A stretch of DNA of 64,000 nucleotides from NCBI GenBank assembly GCA_964019055.1, contig OZ025210.1, forward strand, positions 11,375,158 through 11,439,157. The letters are read 5' to 3'. Below, one piece after another: positions 21,232-32,750 of this stretch (position 1 is the first letter of the stretch; the number at the start of each line of letters is the position of its first letter). The notes beneath the pieces were generated by a model that did not search any database, had not been told where the DNA came from, and worked only from the letters and a program-made list of their open reading frames with translations. The stretch is from Anthopleura xanthogrammica (taxonomy: Eukaryota; Cnidaria; Anthozoa; Actiniaria; Actiniidae). The translations under genes and the position numbers were made by a program.

Positions 21232-22155
21232 ATGGCCGAGCATATTGAAGAAGTCCAAGAGACATCTCAAGGAACACCGAACACGGAAGAAGCAAATGCG
21301 CCACGCGAAGATGGCATCCTATGGCTGAGGATTGCAACAGTTGTTGTTTGCATAGTTAACTTGGCCTATGTTGTAGCTACAGCAGTACTTATTGGGAAAC
21401 TGAAAGGATGGCTTTACTCCATCCATTGCTTCATTCTCTGCTTGTCAATTCTGTGGAAATTTGTACAAACTGTAAGAGCAGAGACGAAACTTAAGATAAA
21501 AGGTGCTTGTTGGGAAAGCTGTTCAACTTTAGTCCTGGTTTTGATGACTACGTTTACCTTGCTGACCAGACAAGCCTACTATCATCCGTCACCTCATTTT
21601 GAATCCAAATGGGTGCTGTTTTCTCTCCAAGCGGGTATCATCCCTCTTCTTGGTGGCATACTAGTGATGTATGAATTCAAAATCATTAGACTTTATGAAG
21701 ACCGGTACATTTTGATGATTGCAATTCTCGACTTTGCGGATATTTGGGACATGGCATCGATTCTTTCACAGCACCAAGCTCCTTACTTAAAAGAAGAAAG
21801 TCCCTTGGAAATAACAGTGCAATTCTTCTGCTCTTCGTCGTTCAGCATATTTTCCTTTCTCATTTATAAAAATATCGCACAAGAAGGTTTAAACTTAATG
21901 TTTAAAAACGACGAACAGGTAGCTTCGGAGCAAAATAAAATCGAAGCCCAAAATTTTCTCAAATCGTTTTGTTCAGGACTTGCTAACTCGAATTCTCAAC
22001 TTTATCAAAATATCCCATTCTTGGTCATTCGGATCTTGGTTTTCGTAAAGCATGGCTTTTTAGATTTTGATTATTTGGCAAAGAATGTGATTTCAGTGAT
22101 CTTGTTCTTCCTCGATTGTTGTGCTTGCAGAAGACAAGATGATTCAGATGAATGA
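21232..22155 (+). CDS. TMEM26-like multi-pass membrane protein, type B (copy B2)
   Basis: Encodes 307 residues from an ATG, in one exon. A polar, acidic N-terminus of about 28 residues (MAEHIEEVQETSQGTPNTEE) precedes about eight membrane helices (31-55, 60-80, 93-113, 127-149, 158-180, 191-213, 256-273, 281-298). TMEM26 marks are ILDFADIWDMASIL in helix 5, YQNIPFLVIR before helix 7 and AKN at helix 8. The end is short, CCACRRQDDSDE. It is very close to B3 and B4 in the membrane part. An AATAAA lies at 22188-22193, some 35 bases after the stop. It follows A1 on the same strand after a 1.16-kb gap; each gene has its own conserved upstream block, so they are probably transcribed separately. Confidence 0.8.
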   Translation: MAEHIEEVQETSQGTPNTEEANAPREDGILWLRIATVVVCIVNLAYVVATAVLIGKLKGWLYSIHCFILCLSILWKFVQTVRAETKLKIKGACWESCSTLVLVLMTTFTLLTRQAYYHPSPHFESKWVLFSLQAGIIPLLGGILVMYEFKIIRLYEDRYILMIAILDFADIWDMASILSQHQAPYLKEESPLEITVQFFCSSSFSIFSFLIYKNIAQEGLNLMFKNDEQVASEQNKIEAQNFLKSFCSGLANSNSQLYQNIPFLVIRILVFVKHGFLDFDYLAKNVISVILFFLDCCACRRQDDSDE

Positions 22156-22254
22156 GAAATTCAGAACCAGAAATGTCGTGATAACTAAATAAATAATGTA
22201 ATAGCGAAATCAAAAGGATAGATGACAGTTGATAAATGCAGCACCACCGTAACA

Positions 22255-22485
22255 TTTTAAGTGTCTTAGCACGTGGGGTTTGATTTTATTGAATGTTAAG
22301 ACTGTATGCTTTAATATACCGGTGTATAACGCGTTTATTCAACCATAACTATATATATTCATTAATGGGCCACTAGTTCACGTAGTTACCGAAAAATTGT
22401 TAGTTTCGGAAATTCTTAATCTTACGAAGGAGTTATTGAGACAAGACGTAGACAAGACGTAGCTTGAATATGGAAATAAATATGC
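22255..22485 (+). repeat. Shared 3' block of the TMEM26-like array (after B2)
   Basis: Over 200 bases match the block after A1 (20326-20560), including GTATGCTTTAATATACCGGT and TTAATGGGCCACTAGTT. A type A and a type B gene thus carry the same 3' flank. Confidence 0.7.
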
Positions 22486-22490
22486 TTTCC

Positions 22491-22741
22491 CAGGCGTAAC
22501 CAGGATTTTGCCATGGGGGGGGGGGGGGGGCAAAACCTTTTTTCAGAACATCAACCTAAAAACGGCCAACCCCCCCCCCCCCATACCCCCCCCCCCCCAA
22601 AAAAAAAGACAACTAAGAAAACGGCCAACCAAGAAAAGAAAAACGCCAACATAAAAAAAACGTTCAACCTAACAAAAAAAGGTCCGGCACGATCGAGGAG
22701 GGGGACCCGGGCCCCCTTAGGCCCCCCTGGCTACGCCCCTG
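22491..22741. mobile_element. MITE with CAGG(G)GCGTAGCC-type ends and G/C homopolymers
   Basis: Left end CAGGCGTAACCAGGATTTTG and right end CCCCCCTGGCTACGCCCCTG are imperfect inverted repeats, like ends of many hAT non-autonomous elements. The interior has poly-G near 22515, poly-C near 22570-22600 and A-rich stretches. No target duplication was confirmed. Confidence 0.55.
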
Positions 22742-24200
22742 ATACTGGAATTAATTTGAAATTAAAGTTTATAGTTTGATTCAAACGGTTTGATATGATG
22801 GTCAATATACTTACAATGGTTATAAAACTTATAAATGTTTACACAAATTTAACCGATTTTGGTTGTAAGGTAGCATTTGTCACTCGTGGGTTGAAAATGA
22901 CTGTCGAGAATGATAAAACAAGATATTTCACAGAAATGGAAAAAAAATGTATACCCGTCCTATATCTTTTTTACTGATTTCTCAAATAACTATTGTAAAC
23001 GATACCTGTATCACAGACTTTAAAAGTAGAGCATTTGCTACAAAACAGGATCACATAATACTAAATTAAAGATAATAAGTTTATTTCTTAGCAAACGCAT
23101 TCCAAAGAAGTCTCAATGCGCTTAATAAGATATAACATTTTGTTATATATATACCGAGATTTACTCAGTAAAACCCTGTAATAAATGTTCGTTCGTTCAC
23201 TTTTCCCAACCTATCAGAATGCGCGTATCGCTTTTTCACGTGTGAGAAAAAACTGGCTGTTCTTTCGTGTGAGACTTTCGACAAAACTAGAAAGTTTGCA
23301 TCGCCAGAAAACCGCGCCGCTAACCATGTCACGCAAGCTTAACCCGGCTCAGAAGAATATACGGCCGGCGAAAAGTTATAAGAAATGTATGGGTTTAAAA
23401 CAAAAAGTGTCTAAAATATAGCCTGTGTGTTGGCGGATCAAAAATGTGTGCATCACAATTTGTAATTCATTTATAGGACAGTATAACCTGCAAAAAAAAA
23501 TACTTTAATCAAAATTTGAGGTTTCCTTTTTAAATTTCAAAATAACTCCTAGAGAAATCGCACTGAAAGCAGAGGTTTGTATGAGAACGGAAAAATAAAC
23601 GAAAGTTAAATTAGTTTGTAATTCGCCGAAACAGAGAATAGACGACAAAAGAAACAGATGTGTGCATTCAGAAATATTGTTTAATTATTTGAGCACCAGC
23701 TCGAAACTAAGTCTCGGCTCTAGGATAAAATCCGAGGTTTCCTTTCGATTGCTGAACAATAACAGCAGTTAAACAGCTTAAAGATACCTCCATGTTTCCC
23801 CGTTAAAGTTCGCAAAATGCCCTGAATTCGGGGCTTGATATCTTCGCAAAGAATAAGCCCAATCTCGTAGTTGAAACGCATATAGCATATTTGGTCCGAA
23901 TGTCCATTGGGACCTCCAGAAAATAGCGCCCAAATGTATGTACCATCGCAGGAAGGTCCCTAAGCCCGCGAATGAATCAGAAATGTCAGCGGTCGTTACT
24001 AAACTTGCGGGAACTTTTGAAAAACGCGCGAGTTTCTACTAAAAAAATTCTAAGATAAAGTCGAGATGGGCCTTAATCTTGATTCCCTTGTTGAAATATC
24101 TTAGATAGAGTATGGTTTTTTTGTTTCCACTTATTAAACGCATGCGCAATGCGCCCATTGAATACCGCTGACCGCACTTGCATGTCGCGGTTTTCTGGCG
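22742..24200. other. Non-coding stretch
   Basis: Short frames (22795-22977, 23185-23421) have no family features. CATCGCCAGAAAACCGCG near 23298 recurs inverted near 24185 (CGCGGTTTTCTGGCGATG), which may mark an old element of about 0.9 kb. I see no gene. Confidence 0.4.
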
Positions 24201-24635
24201 ATGGAGTTAAAAACACGAATGAAACTATATTTTAGACGACAAAACCAAAGAGAAAATCGATGAATTGCATTGCCTATAGTAAATCGGAGAAAAAGCTCAC
24301 TGAGATTTAAATATATTGGAAAAGTTATTAAAAGTGACTGAAAACTTAAACAACAACAAGGAAAGGCAGCTTCATGATCAGTTGTTTTTGTAAGAAGACG
24401 ACTTCGGTGAGACCTAAACTAGTGACTAGAAACTTTGTGAATGAGTTCAAAACATGAATAAAAATATAATTTAGACGACAAAACCAAAGAGAAAATCGAT
24501 GAAATACCGATAGTAGAGCGGTGGAAAAGCTGACCGAGATGTAAATCTCGTGAGAAAGTTCTTAAAAAGTATTAAACAACAACGAGGAAAGGCAGCTTTG
24601 TCGTGTAAGAAGGCGACAGAAACTTCGGTAAGCTT
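24201..24635. repeat. Diverged tandem duplication, unit about 240 bases
   Basis: ATGGAGTTAAAAACACGAAT at 24201 is matched at 24441. Both copies continue with TTTAGACGACAAAACCAAAG and AGAAAATCGATGAA, then AACAACAACAAGGAAAGGCA or a close variant. No frame is kept between the copies, so this is a non-coding duplication. Confidence 0.75.
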
Positions 24636-24993
24636 TCTCAATCATTTATGGTGTAAACTAAAAGCCTAGAAGTTGAAAAGATTAAACTTAGAAACCAAAT
24701 TAGAAGTTAATCAGAATAAGTTTTTATTATGCTTGCAAAACAGCGTTGTAAAATAAAGAATCATTGCAATGTAATTTTTAGTTTGCAAACTGAGCTTTGT
24801 TTACAAACTTTGTAAACGAAAATAGTGTCTAATTCAAGCCAAATTGAAAATCTCGGTATGAATATGATAAAAAGGAAACACCATGGAAAGTGCTTTGTAC
24901 AGTTTTTTTCACTCGTTGTTTCGTATCATAAAATTCACGCGCTCGAAGACTCGCTTGTTTTTTGAATAAGCAATAGAAACTAAGTTATATGAA

Positions 24994-25203
24994 GGCTCCG
25001 ACACACGGTGCAACATTGCGTGCAACATCACACTAAAATATAAAAAAGATTGAACGTTTGTTTTATTATTTTTATGTCATTTGTATTATCCTTGTAAATT
25101 AAGCGGAAAAATCAAGGTTTTCTCTGATTTGGCTGCTGAAATAGTACTGTAATCATAATGTTGCAAGCAATGTTGCATGGAATGTTGCACCCTGATCTGA
25201 GCC
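24994..25203 (+). mobile_element. MITE, GCAACATTG family, copy 2
   Basis: Inverted relative to 16627-16834. It ends AATGTTGCACCCTGATCTGA, just upstream of the LINE relic at 25345. Confidence 0.75.
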
Positions 25204-25344
25204 TTAACTCTACTGGTGAAAAAGAGGACGCAGGATGTTGGGATGTGGCGCGCGCTCTTGAGGTGGCGGGGCGGCTCTATCTTCTCGCTAATTTTTCATA
25301 TTTTTTAACACCTTTTTGCTGTATATTCAATTCTTTTACATCAA

Positions 25345-27670
25345 GTTCTGCTTATCCTAATCGTGGCAAGAACACATTTTATCTCGTAATAACCAATGTC
25401 CCAGAGCTGGTTAGCGTGACGGAGATCCTACCACCAGACCAAACTGCAGTCTTTACGGATCACAGTGCTACCCTCTACGAGGTTTCAGCCTTCGTCAAAG
25501 CTCCTCCAAAATTTCAACGATCTGTCTATGATTATGATAAAGGGGACTTCGTGGGGTTGCGCGCTGCTCTAAGTGCAGCAAACTTGACTTCCGTGATAGG
25601 AAATAATGAGGATACCAACAACGACTGGACGCGCTGGGAAAATACATTCTTGGGAGCAGTCTCTGATTATGTTCCTCTAAAAAAAGTTAGAGGTAGAAAC
25701 CCTCTTCCTTGAATCGACGGGTCTATTTTGAACATGATCAAGAAAAAAGGAACAGCTCGTCAGAAGCTGAAGAGATCTCCAACAAGCCCTAGCCTGAGAG
25801 AGAAATTGAAGTGAAACGTAGACTTCGAGAAAACCGCGAGAAATTCTTCGGTTCTCTGTCATCCGACATGACTTCCAACCGAAAGCGCTTCTGGACGGTG
25901 CTGAAACAAAGATCCAAGACCTCCAGCGTACCAGATAAGATCTCCATGGCAACTGCTGCTAGTGAATCTGCTGACCATAATGCTCCATTAACAAGGATCA
26001 ACGCTGACAGTCCTCTGTCTATTGCCAACTTATTTAACCAATACTTTACATCAGTATTCACAGCTTACTGCCCACCCTTCGACAACAACACCTCTCGTAA
26101 ACCGGACAACCCACCAAATGTTATGACAGACATTACTTTGACAGAGAGAGAGAAGTTCTATCTGTAGTCTAATCGCACGACGTTAGCATCCTGAAAGAAA
26201 CAGCTGCAGTCATAGCACCATCTCTATGCTCTCTGTTTAACAAGTCGCTCCACACAGGAACAATACCAAAGGAAGTGAAAGCTAGCTAACGTTGTCCCAG
26301 TGTACAAGAAGGGCGACAAAGAACAGAGAATTACAGAACAGAGAATTACAGACCCATCTCCCTACTGTCAATAGTTTCTAAAACCTTGGAACGGTGCGTC
26401 CTAAACAACATCAAAGATGACCTGTATAATATAGTTATGAGCAAATCAGCACGGCTTCCTTACAGGCAAATCATATGTCACCAATCTGATGGAGGCCCTG
26501 GACTACATTGGTTCTGTTCTGGATGGCGGTGGTCAAGTAGATGCTCTCTATCTGGACATGAGCAAAGCGTTTGACAAGGTCAGCCACGAGTTACTAATCC
26601 AAAAAGTTACAGGAGTACGGGTTTGGAGGGTGACTTATCCAATGGTTTAATTCGCCGAATTACGGTACATGACGAATCAACGACAACGGGTCACCGTACT
26701 TGGTGCTACCTCTAACACATTACCTGTCACTTCCGGCGTGCCTCAAGGCTCGATCCTTGGTCCTGCGTTATTCCTATTATATGTGAACGACCTCCCGGAT
26801 ACCATAAAGTCAAGTAGCGTATCAATGTTCGCTGACGACACCAATATATTCATGGAAATCAAATCAGCTGCTGACGCAGACTTACTACAAAAGGACTTAT
26901 TCAATCTAGAGTCGTGGTCTACAGCTTCTGGTCTCCTCTTCAACAAAAACAAGTGCCACTCGCAGTCCATCACGCAAAAGACCAAGCCAGTGATCACCAC
27001 ATACAAGATGAACGAATCTAATCTAAAGTCAACAAAAGGGACTTAGGTGTCTGGGTTTCCTCAGACCTTACATGGACAAAGCAAATTTTAGATCAAAATG
27101 CTTGCGCTAATAAACTTCTAGGATATATTAGGCGCAATACGCGATGCATTCGAAGTATGGTGCGCTCTCATTTATCATACGCAACTCAGATTTGGTCCCC
27201 TCAGACCGTAGAGCTTATTTCTCGGCTGGAAAGAACGCAAAGGCGCGCAACTAAATACATACTTAAGCTACCGTTTTAGTGTTCTGTCAGCTACTCCTCT
27301 AGATTACAGTCTCTTAATCTTTTACCAATTTGCTACTGGGACGAGTTCTTAGATATGTTTTTTTTCTTCAAAGTAGTTAATGGCTTGGTAACAGTTAATC
27401 AGTCCATCTTACCTCGCATCTACTGTCCTACCAGACAAACCAGGTCTAGCAGTAACTCCAATATCATTAAGTATATACCACCAAAGTGTAAATCTTCTAC
27501 TTATTAACGTTCATTTACTGTAAGAACAATTAGAATCTGGAACACTCTCGCTGAAGAACTGAACCTTAATATAGTAAATTTAAGCTCATTCAAAGCTGTA
27601 ATGTTCAATTACTATTTCAAATCATTGCAAGCTATTAATGAACCTGAAAATCCTAGAAACTTTTAGACTG
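25345..27670 (+). pseudogene. Decayed non-LTR retrotransposon (LINE) ORF2: endonuclease end plus reverse transcriptase
   Basis: Pieces in all three frames together spell a LINE ORF2. They are an endonuclease C-terminus (YLVITNVPELVSVTEILPPD, then a DHSA motif, 25370-25480), a linker (KRFWTVLKQRS, 25880-25915), and reverse transcriptase blocks YRPISLLSIVSKTLE (about 26345-26390), ALYLDMSKAFDKVSHELL (about 26540-26595), SGVPQGSILGPALFLLYVND (about 26735) and FADDTNIF (about 26830). A C-terminal region with a WNTLAEEL motif lies near 27540. Several frameshifts and stops break it, and the 5' part is missing. Style suggests the Jockey/CR1 group; not active. Confidence 0.85.
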
Positions 27671-27903
27671 TTTGTCCGAAGAGCAATACCTCGCGTAGCC
27701 TTACGCTACCCTTAACCTGCTGCTACTGATTTTATAGTTTCGATATATTATGTATTAGTGATCGATAGTACGGGCCCGCAGTAATTGGCCTACCACGGTT
27801 GTTGCGGTTACCCTGCCTTGCATTGTTCTTGTTGTGCTTTTGTTGTTGTACATAATAGCCCACTTTAGATATATCCGAAGCCAACTAGAGCGAGGGGACT
27901 GGG
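27671..27903 (+). other. 3' flank of the older LINE
   Basis: It has no coding frame. It ends in TTGTTGT-rich sequence, probably the old LINE tail, followed by a partial palindromic MITE end (AATAGCCCACTTTAGATAT near 27855). Confidence 0.45.
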
Positions 27904-27927
27904 ACCGATGGTTGAATGGCAGTCCTT
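27904..27927. repeat. 24-bp target site duplication, left copy
   Basis: These 24 bases starting ACCGATGGTTGAATGG recur exactly at 29327-29350, on the other side of the LINE at 27928-29326. Confidence 0.9.
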
Positions 27928-29326
27928 ATACATACATAGTTATACATACATAGTTTATTCAAATCGCAAATAAATTGTTGACAACTAGTAAAATTAAGAG
28001 CAAATACGAGCAAAAGGCGATACAAATCGGACAATAAAGCTAAATAATAGGCGACTTGAAAGGAAGTTATGAGGTTAACCCTATGTAAAAACTCCCCCCA
28101 AAAAACGGCAAAACAAGACAAAAAATACATTAAAAAGAAAAAATCTAAGCAGCGTTATTAGCGAAAAATTCGTTGTAAAATGGAATATAAATATATAAAT
28201 ATATACTGATTAAAGAAGAGACAAGCTCTTCGCCACCCCGAGCACCACGCCCGCGCACCCACCAGACAGACTTTAAAGTCTGTCTGATGGGCGCGCAAGC
28301 ATGAAACCCGGAGCAACAGTGAACCCGTCTCCTCCTTAATCTAGACTATACTATAAATATATACTGATAGATGTATACTGGTTTGAGTGTAAATATATAA
28401 GTGTCTTTGACGCAGTATTTAGTGAACACTATGCTCCTAAGTGAGACTTCAATTTCTGTTTAAATAATCTAAACCCATCGGCTTCAACGATATCTTTAGG
28501 TAGGTTGTTCCACGTGTTAACAACTCTGACGAAAAAGGAAAATTTGTAGCAGTTAACTCTGGCTGCTTTAACGTAAAGCTTATAGGAATGATTAGCTCTA
28601 GTAGACTTAACTTTAGTAAATTCAAAAAAATCGTGAAAATTTAGAATACCTAAGCCGAAAACTATTTTATAACATTCAACAAGAGTCAGATAGTCTCTGC
28701 GGGTCGAGAGAGTAGGCCACTTCAATGTTTCACATCTTTCTTCGTACGGCATTTCCCCTCTAGTTTGTCGAAGGACTAATCTGGAGGCTCTTCTTTGTAC
28801 TTTTTCCAATGCAGTTATGTCCTTCACTAGGTGTGGACACCAAACGGGTGACGCATATTCGAGGATTGGCCGTACGAGTGACATATATAGCATCGAAAAG
28901 ACTGTGGTATTGGCGGTGCCAACAGTTCGTAAAATAGTCCCTAAGACTTTGTTAGCTTTATTTACGGTGATGCCAACGTGTTCACTCCAAGATAGGTTGT
29001 TGGAAATAGTAACACCAAGATCTTTGAAACTGTTAACGTCCTTCAAGGTCTTCCCCAAGATGTAATTCGGTTTGGACTTGTCGCGCAAGTGGGTTATACG
29101 CATAGATTCACATTTCTCGTTATTAAAGCGTAACTGCCATGTGCTCGTCCATTCTCTAAGGTGGTCGAGGTCATGTTGAAGAGCTTGTGTGTCTAGAACT
29201 GGGTCAATAAGCTGCCTGTAAATCTTGGTGTCATCCGCGTACAGTTTCACATTAGAAGTAATGCAATCTGTGATGTCGTTAATGTATAGTAAGAACAAGA
29301 TGGGTCCTAGAATTGTACCTTGAAGT
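27928..29326 (-). mobile_element. 5'-truncated LINE insertion, reverse transcriptase C-terminal half
   Basis: On the minus strand an open frame of nearly 300 codons (28429 to about 29326) starts inside the reverse transcriptase (TILGPILFLLYIND), has the catalytic YADDT motif, and continues through EKVQRRASRLVLRQ to NTWNNLPKDIVEADGF. The N-terminal half and endonuclease are missing: classic 5' truncation. A 3' flank of about 500 bases ends in a TATGTA-type tail at 27928-27960. A 24-bp target duplication surrounds it. The frame is intact as far as it goes, so the insertion is fairly young. The apparent start codon is TTG and not a real start. Confidence 0.9.
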
Positions 29327-29350
29327 ACCGATGGTTGAATGGCAGTCCTT
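29327..29350. repeat. 24-bp target site duplication, right copy
   Basis: Exact repeat of 27904-27927. It defines the integration boundary at the truncated 5' end of the LINE. Confidence 0.9.
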
Positions 29351-29884
29351 CTTATATCTCAATGCTTTTCACTTTTAAATACGGTGAAATATTTTGCTGT
29401 TGCACTCTGTACTAATGACACTCACACCAGACCAGACGAAGCTAACAGAATAAAATAAATTAAAATTAAATTAAAAAGTTTCAAATTGTACATTCAAATT
29501 AATAACAATGATAAAATAAGATACATCAAGATTAATTATGAGACACAATAAATTCATCTGTAAGATATTTTAGCGCCACAATTCTCGTTTACCTTATGAT
29601 TAAAGTGGTTAATTGCTTCTCGAGTTTACTAAGTGTTTGTATAGCATGGAGTCCAATGCATAGATTTACGGTACGGGTTTCAAATGCTTTGCTAAATAGT
29701 TCTACCGAATTGATATTTCCGATACGTGGCAAATAATTTCCCAATGACTGAGTTATACAGAGAACTGGATAATAAAAATCTTGATATTAAATCCTCTATT
29801 CAAAATTTTCTGCAAGTCTTTCTTCTTTCGTGCACATTTTGAATCGACCCGGATTACAAAAGGCAACTCAAACGAAAGATTACT
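29351..29884. other. Non-coding, left of the tandem duplication
   Basis: AT-rich sequence with no supported gene. Its last bases (TTACT, 29880-29884) are the microhomology at which the 4-kb duplication begins. Confidence 0.45.
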
Positions 29885-29989
29885 GGGCGTAAATATGTGA
29901 CGTCTCAGTTGTTACAGAGATGTCTGTCTTCTATAGATGTCTTTAGCGAACGCTAGATTCTTTTGCAAGAGTTGATTCAACTTTGATGA

Positions 29990-30293
29990 AAAAAGTACAC
30001 GAGAATCTCTGTTATACGATTTCCCTTTTTGCTGCGGCATCTTAAAATTGCAAATACTGCAAACATCACTGTACAGCGGCCACTATAGTGATGACAGGTG
30101 GTCTCATAGCCTGTACCATTGTTTGCATCGCCAACCGAGTTTTTCGCTGAAGGACAGAAACGGCTGCGGGGAAGACTAGCCAACCGAGGTAGTGTCGCTG
30201 AACGAAGCAAACGTGGGGGAATTAAATTGAACTGAAAACTTCATCATTGAAACCAGCCAAAGAATTCTGTATCTGAGCCCGAAGCGAAGGATC
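29990..30293 (+). promoter_or_regulatory. Conserved leader of type A genes (A2)
   Basis: Contains CATCACTGTACAGCGGCCAC, GAGTTTTTCGCTGAAGGACA and CCGAGGTAGTGTCGCTGAAC. It is nearly identical to 34125-34438 and clearly related to 18885-19104. Confidence 0.55.
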
Positions 30294-31337
30294 ATGGCAG
30301 ATGTGTGCTGCATTTTCCGCTGTTTGACCATTTGGATTACGACACTTGCTATTTGCTTCTTCAACATGGTATTTTGTGTGGGTCTTTCGTTAGTTGTTGA
30401 TGACATAAACAGCGATGCAGGTTATGCCTTCGGGGTAATATTCTTTCTGTTGAATCTTGGTTGCATCATATGCTCTTTAAAAAAATGTCATGATGAAAGT
30501 AAACTGAAAATCAACTGCTTGTTTTCTTGTTCGAGTGTCATGTTTCTTTTGGCCATTTCCTTCACACTCATGACAAGATATTGCTACTTTGAACAATGGC
30601 CAAGGTACCCTCATGAGCGGCAACGCGGCGTTTCACTCTTATTAGTATTTCACAAAATGGGCATTATTTTATTAGTGTTTGGCATACCAGTGATATATGG
30701 ATGCAAGTTCCAGAATCTGATAAACGACAAACAGATGATCTACAAAGTGGTAGTTGACTTTATCGATATCTATGAGATAGCAGAGCTTCTTGCCTTGGGT
30801 GCTCCATCCTGTACACCTTTAGACTCCAGTAATGGTTACAACATTACGATGAAAAGAGAGCTATATAACAATACTCGTTTTGCCGAACAGCAGTTTAACT
30901 GTACTGAGTCAACATACTCTGCTTTGAAAGAAGGGGGTTCCATCGAAACTGCAGTGCAAGTTTTCTGTTCATTTTCATTCTTCTTGTTTTTTATGATTTA
31001 CAGCGAAGCACTGAAAGAGTCAGAGAACAGAAACGACTCCTTAAGAAAGTATGTTAGGATTTCATTGCTCCTTCAAGATATTCCATTCCTCGTTATCCGT
31101 ATTTGGGTTTGGATTTTGTACGGTTTTGAGACTGACCAGTTAATTTTTTTAGTTAAGAATGTATTATCAACGATTCTAACGATTCTCGAATTTGGTGATT
31201 CCTGTATTCAATCAGACGAACAAATGTGGAAAATCAGACCTCTGGCTCCTCAATACCAAGGGAACAGAGATATGCACGGGAACCGAGAAGTCAGACAAAC
31301 CCTGAATTTAACGGCAATCACTGACAGGATTGACTAG
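30294..31337 (+). CDS. TMEM26-like multi-pass membrane protein, type A (copy A2)
   Basis: Encodes 347 residues from an ATG, one exon. Helices lie at about 12-36, 42-62, 74-95, 113-137, 148-168, 218-239, 253-277 and 283-301. Marks are DFIDIYEIAELL (155-166), QDIPFLVIR (261-269) and VKN (287-289). The loop between helices 5 and 6 (169-216) keeps cysteines C173 and C203. It is longer than in A1 and A3 by an inserted NITMKRELYNNTRF-type segment carrying extra glycosylation sequons (N183, N192) besides N202 (NCT). The C-terminal tail is 38 residues longer than in its tandem twin A3. This is the left gene of a recent tandem pair. Function unknown; family assignment is by motif. Confidence 0.8.
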   Translation: MADVCCIFRCLTIWITTLAICFFNMVFCVGLSLVVDDINSDAGYAFGVIFFLLNLGCIICSLKKCHDESKLKINCLFSCSSVMFLLAISFTLMTRYCYFEQWPRYPHERQRGVSLLLVFHKMGIILLVFGIPVIYGCKFQNLINDKQMIYKVVVDFIDIYEIAELLALGAPSCTPLDSSNGYNITMKRELYNNTRFAEQQFNCTESTYSALKEGGSIETAVQVFCSFSFFLFFMIYSEALKESENRNDSLRKYVRISLLLQDIPFLVIRIWVWILYGFETDQLIFLVKNVLSTILTILEFGDSCIQSDEQMWKIRPLAPQYQGNRDMHGNREVRQTLNLTAITDRID

Positions 31338-31597
31338 TATTCATGGACGAAATGGAACAAAATACAAAAGAAACCCTTAAAAACTCGAAGATTAGTTTAT
31401 AACAAAGTATATAATCTAGAGAGTTCTTTTTCCAATTTAAGCTACATGAACTCTTCAACTATATTTATTTTGGTGCGTCCACTGAATTTAACAAACACAA
31501 ATTTACTGTGAATATGCTAAATGAACAATAGGTAGCGAGGCTGCTGATGTCAGCAAGGGGTAGATTTCTGGGAATAACCAAAAACACACTTTAATTG

Positions 31598-31830
31598 TCA
31601 GTTAGCGCGTTGGGTTTGCATTTATTGATTCTTACTGACATGTATTAATATACCGGTTTTTAACGTGTTCCTACAACCGTTTTTTTTTTCTTAATGGGCC
31701 GCTACTTCCAGAGTTACCGACGAATTGTTAGTTTCTAAAATGTTTAGTCTTTTGAAAGAGAAATAAAGCCTTAATTGTTGTTTCCAGAGACCAGACGAAG
31801 CTTAAAAACGGAATTAAATGTTCCCTCCAT
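31598..31830 (+). repeat. Shared 3' block (after A2), diverged
   Basis: GGGTTTGCATTTATTGATTC, ATATACCGGTTTTTAACGTG and TTAATGGGCCGCTACTT correspond to the block after A1 and B2. The same sequence occurs after A3 at about 35720-35940. Confidence 0.6.
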
Positions 31831-32193
31831 ATTAAGTGACTGAATTATTACTGCTATTTTCATAAACATGCGAACTCGGTATCTGCGAGCTGCACGCTGG
31901 AATTTGGTTTTTCGATTCCATCGATTAAAAATAATCAGTCCTTACCTTTTATATTTTTGACTGGCGGCAGTGAAAAACCAAATTCCAACGGGCAACTCGC
32001 AACCACATTGTTCGGGTGTTCATGAAAATTGCAGTAAAGAAAGACTTTATTATCATGGATGAACTAAACAACCATACACAAGGCTTTTTAAGGTTACTGG
32101 AGACCTTCGGAGGTATCTTTCGTTTAAAACTCTCTCTACGCAACACTTTCAACAAAACCCTGTAAAATTATATAATTTAATAATTATTTAATC

Positions 32194-32499
32194 TTAGAGT
32201 GGTTTTCATTAACCCGTGAAACAAAGTGTAATAGGTAAAGAGTAATAAAGAGTATTAAAGTGTAATAGTGCTATTGAACAAATAATTATAAAACACAAAG
32301 TTACTAATTCAAATTTATTATTAAAGTACATATGCATTTCAACTGGGTACAAATAGAATTGAAAGCATGTAGAATTATTTAAATGCAAACATTTCAGTGA
32401 AATACTTGTACTTCTGGTATGGACTTTTTACAAAACATAAAGTGTAATAAAGCGTATTACGCTAAAGTGTGTTTCACGGGTTAATGAAAACCACTCTAA
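32194..32499. mobile_element. MITE with about 30-bp inverted ends (unit 1)
   Basis: TTAGAGTGGTTTTCATTAAC at left is the reverse complement of GTTAATGAAAACCACTCTAA at right; both continue with CCGTGAAACA. The 306-base interior is non-coding. The copy in unit 2 is at 36316-36621. A related half-site lies at about 52978-53020 (AGAGTGATTCTCATAAACCC). Confidence 0.8.
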
Positions 32500-32750
32500 A
32501 CGCAGACACCAGAGACAGTAGCGTAGAACTATTTAGTAAACTAGGATGGCTTCCCTTCTATGATAAAGCCAAAATTAATAAGTGTCTAATGATTTATAAT
32601 AAAGCGTATTACGCTAAAGTGTGTTTCACGGGTTAATGAAAACCACTCTAAACGCAGACACCAGAGACAGTAGCGTAGAACTATTTAGTAAACTAGGATG
32701 GCTTCCCTTCTATGATAAAGCCAAAATTAATAAGTGTCTAATGATTTATA
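32447..32750. repeat. Private 152-bp tandem duplication in unit 1
   Basis: 32447-32598 is repeated at 32599-32750. It joins the MITE right end (GTTTCACGGGTTAATGAAAA) to the start of the LINE fragment. Unit 2 has one copy, so this happened after the 4-kb duplication, or one copy was lost in unit 2. Confidence 0.9.

Noticed and set aside
23185..23421. Basic 78-codon frame
   Set aside because: No domain, no conserved copy, and an inverted repeat to 24185 suggests it lies in an old repeat.
25677..26061. Minus-strand frames across the LINE
   Set aside because: Shadows of the decayed reverse transcriptase on the plus strand.
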